A DNA stretch of 25,733 nt from Prevotellaceae bacterium UBA6858. GTDB taxonomy: Bacteria > Bacteroidota > Bacteroidia > Bacteroidales > Bacteroidaceae. Positions 12,206 through 18,005 of the stretch are shown piece by piece. Where the stretch lies: assembly GCA_002451695.1 (NCBI GenBank), contig DKDC01000009.1, positions 1 to 25,733 on the forward strand. The letters are read 5' to 3'. The notes under the pieces were generated by a model, which was given only the letters and a program-made list of their open reading frames with translations, was not told the DNA's origin and did not search any database. The position numbers were made by a program, and so were the translations under genes. How positions within the stretch are numbered: position 1 is the stretch's first letter; every line of letters starts with the position of its first letter.

Positions 12206-13393
12206 TTAGTCTATGATCTGTGTAATCTGACCAGAGCCTACGGTACGACCGCCTTCACGGATTGCGAAGCGAAGACCTACGTTGAGAGCTACCGGGTAGA
12301 TAAGTTCCACAGTAATCTCCACGTTATCGCCAGGCATCACCATTTCAGTTCCTTCAGGAAGAGAAATTTCACCCGTGCAGTCCATTGTGCGAAGATAGAA
12401 CTGAGGACGATACTTGTTGCCGAACGGTGTATGACGGCCGCCTTCCTCTTTCTTCAACACGTAGATCGAAGCCTTGAACTTTGAGTGAGGAGTGATGGCA
12501 CCCGGGTGGGTAATAACCATACCTCTCTTGATTTCGCTCTTGTCAATACCACGGAGAAGAAGACCTACGTTATCACCAGCCTCGCCTTCGTCAAGTATCT
12601 TGCGGAACATTTCAACGCCAGTTACAACCGACTTCTTGTCCTCACCAAGACCGAGAATCTGAACTTCATCGCCAACCTTAACCTTACCGGTTTCGATACG
12701 GCCTGTTGCAACAGTACCACGGCCAGTAATAGAGAAGATATCCTCTACAGGCATAAGGAACGGTTTGTCAACCTCGCGCTGCGGCTCCTGAATCCATTCG
12801 TCAACAGCATCCATGAGTTCGATAACCTTGTCTTCCCACTTAGCCACACCGTTAAGTGCGCCAAGAGCGGAACCGCGAATTATAGGAGTGTCCTCTTCGT
12901 AGTCGTACTGTGTGAGAAGCTCACGCATTTCCATTTCCACGAGCTCGAGCATTTCCTCATCCTCAACAAGGTCGCACTTGTTAAGGAACACCACAAGACG
13001 GGGAACGTTCACCTGACGAGCCAAAAGGATGTGCTCGCGCGTCTGGGGCATAGGACCGTCGGTTGCAGCCACAACGATAATAGCACCGTCCATCTGAGCG
13101 GCACCAGTTACCATGTTCTTCACATAGTCAGCGTGTCCCGGGCAGTCAACGTGCGCATAGTGGCGCTTGTTTGTTTCATATTCAATGTGAGAAGAGTTAA
13201 TGGTGATACCACGCTCTTTCTCTTCAGGTGCATTGTCAATCTGATCGAACGACTTAACGTCTTCACCTGTTCCCAAACGCTCATGGAGCACCTTGGAGAT
13301 GGCAGCCGTCAAAGTTGTCTTTCCATGGTCAACATGTCCAATCGTACCGATGTTAACATGCGGCTTGGTACGCACAAATTGTTCTTTAGCCAT
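12206..13393 (-). CDS. tuf: Elongation factor Tu
   Basis: The GTPase that brings aminoacyl-tRNA to the ribosome. It has 395 residues, the normal length. GTP-binding motifs are intact: GHVDHGKT (19-26), DCPGH (83-87) and NKCD (138-141). Domains 2 and 3 follow, with GRGTVATGRIE and the C-terminal GGRTVGSGQI. It is co-transcribed with tRNAs Tyr, Gly and Thr upstream and tRNA-Trp downstream; no promoter is seen in the 65 bases between tRNA-Thr and the start codon. Confidence 0.99.
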   Translation of the reverse strand: MAKEQFVRTKPHVNIGTIGHVDHGKTTLTAAISKVLHERLGTGEDVKSFDQIDNAPEEKERGITINSSHIEYETNKRHYAHVDCPGHADYVKNMVTGAAQMDGAIIVVAATDGPMPQTREHILLARQVNVPRLVVFLNKCDLVEDEEMLELVEMEMRELLTQYDYEEDTPIIRGSALGALNGVAKWEDKVIELMDAVDEWIQEPQREVDKPFLMPVEDIFSITGRGTVATGRIETGKVKVGDEVQILGLGEDKKSVVTGVEMFRKILDEGEAGDNVGLLLRGIDKSEIKRGMVITHPGAITPHSKFKASIYVLKKEEGGRHTPFGNKYRPQFYLRTMDCTGEISLPEGTEMVMPGDNVEITVELIYPVALNVGLRFAIREGGRTVGSGQITQIID

Positions 13394-13458
13394 AGCTTTA
13401 TTCTTTTATAATTGTTATTTTAGTGAATATTCTCCACATTACGTCTATTACAACAGAG

Positions 13459-13530
<72 letters not shown>

Positions 13531-13533
13531 AAT

Positions 13534-13609
13534 TGGAGCGGAAAACGGGACTCAAACCCGCGACCCCCAGCTTGGAAGGCTAGTGCTCTATCAACTGAGC
13601 TATTTCCGC
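13534..13609 (-). tRNA. tRNA-Gly (anticodon TCC)
   Basis: Acceptor stem GCGGAAA/TTTCCGC, anticodon stem CTAGC/GCTGG with loop CTTCCAA giving TCC. The mature part is 73 bases (13537-13609). The next three bases on the minus strand are CCA, so this is the only tRNA of the four here with an encoded CCA end, which is included in the span. Confidence 0.96.
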
Positions 13610-13629
13610 AATTACATTTTCGTTCTGTG

Positions 13630-13712
13630 TGGGCAAGGACGGATTCGAACCACCGAAGGCGTAAGCCAGCAGATTTACAGTCTGCCCCATTTGGCCACTC
13701 TGGAACTTGCCC
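13630..13712 (-). tRNA. tRNA-Tyr (anticodon GTA)
   Basis: An 83-base class II tRNA with acceptor stem GGGCAAG/CTTGCCC, anticodon stem GCAGA/TCTGC with loop CTGTAAA giving GTA, and a long variable arm. The 3' CCA is not encoded. It is the first gene of the tRNA-tuf unit. Confidence 0.97.
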
Positions 13713-13735
13713 TTTTAATAAAATCTGACTGCAAA

Positions 13736-13779
13736 TTGCAGCCGTCCCGGCAATCGAACTGTTCCCGAAACGGCTGCAA
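13736..13779 (-). other. Inverted repeat in the leader of the tRNA-tuf transcript
   Basis: A perfect 10-bp inverted repeat (13736-13745 with 13770-13779) spans the predicted start of the tRNA-tuf transcript. Its upstream arm overlaps the -7 box, so the full hairpin could form in transcripts arriving from hpf, and only a shorter form in transcripts started here. Role unknown. Confidence 0.5.
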
Positions 13780-13806
13780 AGTTACTTATTAAATTCTAAC
13801 TGCAAA
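13777..13806 (-). promoter_or_regulatory. Bacteroidetes-type promoter for tRNA-Tyr/Gly/Thr-tuf and downstream
   Basis: TTTG (13806-13803) and TAACTTTG (13784-13777) are separated by 18 bases, matching the Bacteroidetes -33/-7 consensus at every fixed position. A start near 13771 gives a leader of about 58 bases before tRNA-Tyr. No other match is seen before rpoC, so this may drive the whole block to base 837. Confidence 0.75.
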
Positions 13807-13824
13807 ATTTTTGGGGCGTTTTTT

Positions 13825-14124
13825 TTAATATCCGCGCTGTTTTTCCTTGTACTTTGCCAATTGGCGCTGCAAAGCATCGACACAAAGGTCAACCCCCTCC
13901 TCAAAAGTGTCGCACGTTTTTTCGGCAAACAGTTCGCCGTTCGGCATGAACAGGCGCACCCCTGCGGACTTGTTTTTGGCTGTTTCGGGCTTCACCACTT
14001 TCAGCACCACCTCGGCAGCCCCCTCGGGACCGCTTGCCTTTGACAACTTTGAGACTTTCCTCTCAATGAACTCATGCAGCTTTTCGTTTGCATCAAAATG
14101 GATTGATTTCACCTTTATCTCCAT
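13825..14124 (-). CDS. hpf: Ribosome hibernation promoting factor (HPF/RaiA family)
   Basis: A short-form ribosome-associated protein of 99 residues that binds the 30S decoding region and promotes hibernation in slow growth. Family features are the opening MEIKVKSIHFDANEKLHEFI and the segment KPETAKNKSAGVRLFMPNGE, then CDTFEEGVDLCVDALQRQL. An ATG two codons upstream (base 14130) is possible; 14124 is chosen because the family begins there and because A lies at -3 and -6, the favoured Bacteroidetes context. It follows xerC by 12 bases and has no terminator of its own before the tRNA promoter. Confidence 0.93.
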   Translation of the reverse strand: MEIKVKSIHFDANEKLHEFIERKVSKLSKASGPEGAAEVVLKVVKPETAKNKSAGVRLFMPNGELFAEKTCDTFEEGVDLCVDALQRQLAKYKEKQRGY

Positions 14125-14136
14125 AATCATATCTTT

Positions 14137-15033
14137 TTAAGCCCTTGGATGGGCAAGTTGATAATTCTTCTTCAGCTCCTCCATAGAGGTGTGGGTGTAT
14201 ATCTCCGTCGTGGCAAGGCTCTCATGCCCGAGCAGCCTCCTCACCGCCTCTATGTCCGCGCCATGGTTAAGCATCGCCGTCGCAAAGGAGTGGCGCAGCA
14301 CGTGGGGCGAACGCTTTTTCATCGTTGTTACAAGCGACAGTTCCTCGTTCACGACTTTCCTCACCCGCGAATTGGAAAGACGCTTTCCTTTTGCGTCAAC
14401 ATACAATGCGCCGCCACTGCACCCCACCGCCACTGCGCGTTTTTGCAGATAAGCCTCCACAAGCGCGAGCAACTGCGGCGCAAGCGGGATTATGCGCTGC
14501 TTGTCCCTTTTTCCCGTAACCTTCACGCATTTCCCGCTCCTGTCTACGTCGGGGCAATCGAGCGATGTCAGTTCCGAGAGGCGCATGCCCGTGCCGTAGA
14601 ACATTTCCAAAATCAGATGGTTTCTGACCCCCTCGAAAGTGTCGGGAAAACTTATGTCGTCAAGCAGCCGTTCCATATCTTTTTCTTTCACGAAATATGG
14701 CAACGCCTTTGACTTTTTAGGCCCGACTATGCGAACCGTGGGATCTGCCCCACACAGTTTTTTTGCAAGGGCGAACTTGAAATAGCTGCGCAGCGCACTC
14801 AAACGCCTGTTCACCGAAACCGCAGAATTTCCAGCCTCAAGCATCGATGCCATCCAGCGGCGTATTTGCTTTTCGGCTGCGTCTGTATGCAGGGAGACTT
14901 CACCGCCGCCCGCACCGCACACCGTGCGAACAAATTCCTCAAAGTGCCGCAAATCCCTTTCGTAGCTATCAACCGTAAGCGCGGAATAGTTACGTTCATA
15001 CCTCAGATAATCGCAAAATTCCTCTATATACAT
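14137..15033 (-). CDS. xerC: Tyrosine recombinase XerC
   Basis: A site-specific recombinase that, with XerD, resolves chromosome dimers at dif. With the ATG start at 15033 it has 298 residues. The N-terminal SAM-like DNA-binding domain covers about 1-90 (FCDYLRYERNYSALTV). The catalytic set is complete: R151 (GMRLSEL), K175 (TGK), H244 and R247 (HVLRHSF), H270 (LLGHES) and Tyr279 (TEIYTH). A GTG eight codons upstream (15057) would extend the frame, but homologues begin at the chosen Met. Its fixed place between rpsU and hpf points to the chromosomal housekeeping enzyme, not a mobile-element integrase. Confidence 0.95.
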   Translation of the reverse strand: MYIEEFCDYLRYERNYSALTVDSYERDLRHFEEFVRTVCGAGGGEVSLHTDAAEKQIRRWMASMLEAGNSAVSVNRRLSALRSYFKFALAKKLCGADPTVRIVGPKKSKALPYFVKEKDMERLLDDISFPDTFEGVRNHLILEMFYGTGMRLSELTSLDCPDVDRSGKCVKVTGKRDKQRIIPLAPQLLALVEAYLQKRAVAVGCSGGALYVDAKGKRLSNSRVRKVVNEELSLVTTMKKRSPHVLRHSFATAMLNHGADIEAVRRLLGHESLATTEIYTHTSMEELKKNYQLAHPRA

Positions 15034-15072
15034 AAATTCGCCACGCAATTGGTTCACGCAACGAATTTAGAC

Positions 15073-15108
15073 AAAAATTCCCGAAGACGCAAGCATCTCC
15101 GGGAATTT
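15073..15108 (-). terminator. Terminator of rpsU
   Basis: On the minus strand a 13-bp stem with one G-U pair (15108-15096 with 15087-15075) and an 8-base loop is followed by a run of U complementary to 15077-15073. It lies between the rpsU stop and xerC, making rpsU a separate unit, with possible read-through into xerC. Confidence 0.82.
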
Positions 15109-15146
15109 ATTTTCCTCTTATATTATATGTATAAGAAAGCGCGGGA

Positions 15147-15341
15147 TTAATCCTCTTTTTCGCTATTGAGCCTTTGGATATAAACAGCGTGCTCTTTTTT
15201 CAAACGGCGAACTACAGAAGGTTTGTTAAACTGCTGGCGGCTGCGCAACTCCTTCACCACGCCTGTCTTTTCAAATTTACGCTTGAATTTCTTCAAAGCC
15301 CTTTCGATGTTTTCGCCTTCTTTTACGGGTACTACAATCAT
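15147..15341 (-). CDS. rpsU: 30S ribosomal protein S21 (bS21)
   Basis: A small basic 30S protein next to the anti-Shine-Dalgarno end of 16S rRNA. It has 64 residues with the family pattern MIVVPVKEGENIERALKKFK and a basic C-terminal tail. In Bacteroidetes bS21 helps hide the anti-Shine-Dalgarno sequence, and some members carry a strong Shine-Dalgarno on rpsU for autoregulation. Here the bases before the ATG are A/T-rich with no GGAGG at the right distance; a GGAGG lies far upstream in a leader hairpin. It has its own promoter and terminator. Confidence 0.97.
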   Translation of the reverse strand: MIVVPVKEGENIERALKKFKRKFEKTGVVKELRSRQQFNKPSVVRRLKKEHAVYIQRLNSEKED

Positions 15342-15428
15342 GTTCTTTATTTATTATTAGTTTATTATATTTCTTCGCCAATGGCATATCCAAGGCATCC
15401 AAAGCCTCCATGCCAAATTTCACGGCTG

Positions 15429-15459
15429 CAAAATTAGTCATACTTTTGTGATATGCAAA
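15429..15459 (-). promoter_or_regulatory. Bacteroidetes-type promoter for rpsU
   Basis: TTTG (15459-15456) and TAATTTTG (15436-15429) are 19 bases apart, a full consensus match. A start near 15423 gives a leader of about 80 bases. The leader contains GGCAT followed by two ATGCC copies, so two alternative small hairpins are possible. Confidence 0.75.
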
Positions 15460-15531
15460 AATTTAGTGCCACTTTTTTAACGCTTCCTCTTATTTTCTTG
15501 CAACTTCCCCGCCGTCAGGCTGTCTGTTCAC

Positions 15532-15570
15532 AAAAAAGAAGGGACCCGAAATCCATATTCAGGTCCCTTC
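15532..15570 (-). terminator. Terminator after the smalltalk-like ORF
   Basis: On the minus strand a perfect 9-bp stem (15570-15562 with 15546-15538) is followed by six U (15537-15532). It lies 21 bases after the small ORF stop codon. Confidence 0.85.
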
Positions 15571-15591
15571 CGCTCTCATACGCCCGGCAGG

Positions 15592-15714
15592 CTATTTGGA
15601 GTTGCTGCCGAACGCGCCGGACAATGCGGCAAGCACCGCTTTCAACACTCTGATTACTATCTCTATCACTTTTTTGCCTTGTTCTGTCATAATTTTTCTG
15701 TTTTGTTTTTTCAT
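15592..15714 (-). CDS. Smalltalk-like small protein, 40 residues
   Basis: An ATG-started frame of 40 codons beginning MKKQNRKIMTEQGKKVIEIV and ending AALSGAFGSNSK. The basic start, hydrophobic helix (about 16-35) and small polar tail fit the short Bacteroidales proteins annotated as smalltalk proteins, which are typically found just downstream of HU-like genes, as here. An internal ATG at codon 9 is an alternative start. It is bounded upstream by a hairpin after the HU gene and downstream by a strong terminator, which supports its being expressed. The function of the family is not known; a membrane-associated peptide is possible. Confidence 0.7.
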   Translation of the reverse strand: MKKQNRKIMTEQGKKVIEIVIRVLKAVLAALSGAFGSNSK

Positions 15715-15725
15715 TGCTTTAAAGA

Positions 15726-15755
15726 AATCCGCCCTGCCTCATGGCAAGGCGGATT
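15726..15755 (-). other. Strong hairpin between the HU-like gene and the small ORF
   Basis: A 13-bp stem with one wobble pair (15726-15738 with 15743-15755) and a 4-base loop lies between the HU-like stop and the small ORF start. A short U-rich tail (TTTCTTT) follows on the minus strand, so it may be a partial terminator or an RNA-processing and stability element. Confidence 0.65.
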
Positions 15756-15772
15756 CCATTTCACTTAAAGTT

Positions 15773-16213
15773 TCAGGCGTTGGGGTCAACCTGGCTCCCG
15801 CCGTTGCCGCTGTCGCTTTCGCCTGCCTCCTCCAGGCTCACGAGCTTCACGTCCTTGTTGGTTATCGCGAATGCGGAACGCATCGCGGCGCTCTTGGTGA
15901 AGCGCACCCTGACTTGGGAAATGTTGCTCTTTTGGAAGTCGCCCTTGTTCTCCGCGCCCTTCGACTTCAGGGTTGCGCGGAAAGACCCTAGGTCGCCGAA
16001 CCTGACGCTCTTGCCGTCCTGGAGCGAAAGGATTATCTGTTCCTGAAGCGAGGAGAGCACCGCTTTCACGTCGTGCACGGTTACGGTGCACTCGCGGCTG
16101 ATGTTTGCGGCTATCTGCTCAAGGGTCAGATATGAGCTGTTCTTGACCTGCGCATAGAATTTCTCAGTTCCGTCCTTGGGGTTCTTGCGCTTGATTACGT
16201 TGTAATAAATCAT
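15773..16213 (-). CDS. HU-like DNA-binding protein (Bacteroidales HU-HIG type)
   Basis: A nucleoid-type DNA-binding protein of 146 residues starting MIYYNVIKRKNPKDG, the typical opening of Bacteroidales HU-like proteins. The HU/IHF-like fold covers about 20-110: LTLEQIAANISRECTVTVHD, then VRFGDLGSFRATLKSKG with the conserved GxLGSF-type turn, and VRVRFTKSAAMRSAF. The tail after about 125 is acidic and glycine-rich. The ATG at 16213 is preferred over an upstream GTG (16249) because of the family start and A at -3 and -6. Its partner genes are unknown; a smalltalk-like ORF follows. Such proteins differ from the single-domain HU and have no settled role. Confidence 0.88.
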   Translation of the reverse strand: MIYYNVIKRKNPKDGTEKFYAQVKNSSYLTLEQIAANISRECTVTVHDVKAVLSSLQEQIILSLQDGKSVRFGDLGSFRATLKSKGAENKGDFQKSNISQVRVRFTKSAAMRSAFAITNKDVKLVSLEEAGESDSGNGGSQVDPNA

Positions 16214-16303
16214 GGTAATTTGTTTTGGTTGGTTAGTTTTTGGTTTCACTCACCGTGAGGGGCCTTGCAGCGTCATGCGGCTCGTGTATCAACGTTGACG
16301 GTG

Positions 16304-16311
16304 CAAAGATA
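16304..16311 (-). promoter_or_regulatory. Promoter -7 box for the HU-like gene
   Basis: TATCTTTG read on the minus strand matches TAnnTTTG exactly. The -33 region has no clear TTTG at the right spacing, so the promoter may be regulated or weak. The leader would be about 85-90 bases. Confidence 0.5.
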
Positions 16312-16707
16312 CGTCCGTTCGCAAGCCGTCTGAAGCCCAGCGAAGCCCAACCCTGCAAAATCACGCATTTCCGCCGCTCCGCAACCGCCATATATACATA
16401 TCGTTTCACGGTTTCCATAAAAAATGCCGTCCACTCTCCGCACATTCTCCCTATTTCCCCAATTCGGGAAAACACAGGGCAGCTATGCGCGTTCCACGGC
16501 ATATATCCCGCCAACTTGTTCTTGAAGAGGCAGCAACCACCCTCCACCCGACCGCCCTCCGTTCCACTTCAAATCCCCACCAAATCTTTAACGGCATTGC
16601 AAAAGCCGCCCAAACAGCGTAACTCATTGAGCGGCAAAGACATACCCATACAAAATATATCACGAGTAACTTTTTGTTTTTCAGAGATTTGCAACAAGAG
16701 AAAAAAG

Positions 16708-16791
16708 GTCCGATGTAGTTTTAATTATATCAGACATAATTTTTCCTGCGTCCTATGTAGTTTTTCCTACATCCGATGTTGTTTTGGCGGT
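16708..16791. repeat. Four tandem 21-bp degenerate repeats
   Basis: Units begin at 16708, 16729, 16750 and 16771 with exact 21-base period. The consensus is RTCCGATGTAGTTTTTCCTA followed by C. Unit 2 is the most diverged. The junction of units gives the perfect-armed palindrome CTACATC-C-GATGTAG in consensus. No spacers are present, so it is not a CRISPR array. Confidence 0.7.
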
Positions 16792-16813
16792 ATTGGTTTT
16801 GCAATAATTGTAG

Positions 16814-16832
16814 GGGCGTATGGCATACGCCC
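16814..16832. repeat. REP-like palindrome downstream of the Rhs-linked genes
   Basis: An 8-bp perfect stem (16814-16821 with 16825-16832) with a 3-base loop, reading GGGCGTATGGCATACGCCC. No U run follows on either strand, so it is a dispersed-repeat type palindrome or mRNA 3'-end stabiliser rather than a terminator. Confidence 0.6.
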
Positions 16833-16913
16833 TGAATTGTGCCGCATGAGCCGCAACGCACACCTGCGTAAAACATATACACACGCCACAACCCCTCAAA
16901 CGGCTTGCGCTTC

Positions 16914-18005
16914 TCAACTCACCGCCACCTTGCTGCTGTAAGCCTTGCCGTTCACATTGATGTACAATATGTAATCGCCCCGGCGCAAGCCGTTGCAGTC
17001 GAGAACCAACGTGTAATCCCCACCTGCCTCGTCGGTGCGCCCCGCCTTGCGCCAAACTTCGCCCATTATGCCGCAAACCAATGCCTGCACGCGGGCTTTC
17101 CCACTCAAACTGTAGCGCAATGTCACCACGTTGCCGCTGTTCTCCACGCTGTACTCTATAATGTCTCCCGCAGCATTGCCCGCAGCGGCGGAGTCTGCCC
17201 TTGCCACCGCAAGGTTGGCACTGTCGGAAAGTGTTCGCTGGCTGTCGGGGAGGCACATGAACGCGGTGCGGACGCTTTTCACGAAGTCGGTGTTGTGGTA
17301 ATAGCTCGCGGAGCGGGTCTCTAACACGGGATAGCGGCAGCCGCGCGCGTACCATCTGTAAAACTCCTCTATCTCGACGAGCCTTTCCGCCCCACTGCCC
17401 ATAACCGTGTCCCTGTCCATGCCAAGCGAGGCGGTTCTCACGGTGTGTACACGCAGCACGTTCTTCAGGGTGTCCCCGTCAGGACATATCAGAATGCCCT
17501 GCCCGTCTGCCGTGATGCTCACCGTGCCGTATGCCTCCACGGCGTTCCTGTTCGCGTACTTGCCCGCGCCGCTGTAGGATGACGAACTTGCATCGCCGTA
17601 CTTCATAGGGTATTTCATTTCGAGAACAGGCTCCGCAAAGTTTATGTTGCTTACGGTTGTCTGATAGTTCGTGAGCAGCAGCGAGCCTCCCTCAAGCCTG
17701 TACCTGCACGTGAACGGCGGTTCAAGGCAGTAGAGCGAGGAGTCGGGGGCAAGGCGGTGCTCCACGCGGTAGTCCTTCCTCACCGTCTCCACGTTGCGGA
17801 AGTCCCACACGGCGTTGTTGCCGTCAAATCCCGGGTCGGGGGCTGCAATCTGGCGTTTGTGCAGAATGTCGCCGCCGCGCATCATGTTCAGCGGCGCGGT
17901 GAGCGTGTTCTGTGCCGGCACCGGCAACGGCAGCAGCACCGCCGCAAAAACCGCCGCGCCGGCAATGCGGCGCACCGCGCTTTCCTTATTTTGTCTCCTT
18001 GCCAT
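16914..18005 (-). CDS. Exported protein with a T9SS-like C-terminal sorting domain, paired with the Rhs shell
   Basis: A protein of 363 residues beginning MARRQNKESAVRR with a signal peptide ending near LPVPAQ. The middle is a beta-rich domain of unknown function (NMMRGGDILHKRQ, AVWDFRNVET, EFYRWYARGCRYPVLETRS). The last 70 or so residues (YSLSGKARVQALVCGIMGEV, then GDYTLVLDCNGLRRGDYILY) match the plan of the type IX secretion C-terminal sorting domain. The start at 18005 overlaps the end of the shell gene by 20 bases, implying coupled translation; an upstream ATG (18047) lies inside the shell gene and would spoil the signal peptide. I recall the same pairing with YD-repeat shell genes in other Bacteroidales. 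GC content is about 58-67% in sampled lines, above the genome block to the left. Function unknown. Confidence 0.82.
   Translation of the reverse strand: MARRQNKESAVRRIAGAAVFAAVLLPLPVPAQNTLTAPLNMMRGGDILHKRQIAAPDPGFDGNNAVWDFRNVETVRKDYRVEHRLAPDSSLYCLEPPFTCRYRLEGGSLLLTNYQTTVSNINFAEPVLEMKYPMKYGDASSSSYSGAGKYANRNAVEAYGTVSITADGQGILICPDGDTLKNVLRVHTVRTASLGMDRDTVMGSGAERLVEIEEFYRWYARGCRYPVLETRSASYYHNTDFVKSVRTAFMCLPDSQRTLSDSANLAVARADSAAAGNAAGDIIEYSVENSGNVVTLRYSLSGKARVQALVCGIMGEVWRKAGRTDEAGGDYTLVLDCNGLRRGDYILYINVNGKAYSSKVAVS

Larger units (their letters stand above)
16214..16913. other. 700-base gene-free region
   Basis: No convincing gene is seen on either strand. It holds the leader and -7 box of the HU-like gene (right after 16213), a 21-bp tandem array and a palindrome. 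The open frames present (plus 16240-16941; minus 16233-16547 and 16451-16663) have no recognisable domains and cross these elements. Confidence 0.6.

Noticed and set aside
12485..13411. 308-codon plus-strand open frame
   Set aside because: Antisense to tuf, whose codon bias leaves the opposite strand open; no domain or start signal.
14137..15033. Tyrosine recombinase as a sign of an integrated element
   Set aside because: The gene sits in the conserved rpsU-xerC-hpf order and has XerC features; no attachment-site duplication was seen at the nearby tRNAs.
15453..15653. 66-codon plus-strand frame opposite the terminator and small ORF
   Set aside because: No family resemblance, and it overlaps the strong terminator and the better-supported minus-strand small ORF.
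16708..16791. Possible CRISPR array
   Set aside because: Units are contiguous with no spacers, degenerate, only 21 bases long, and no cas gene is near.
16240..16941. 233-codon plus-strand open frame in the gene-free region
   Set aside because: It crosses the promoter of the HU-like gene, the tandem repeats and the palindrome, and runs into the end of the sorting-domain gene; composition is not protein-like.
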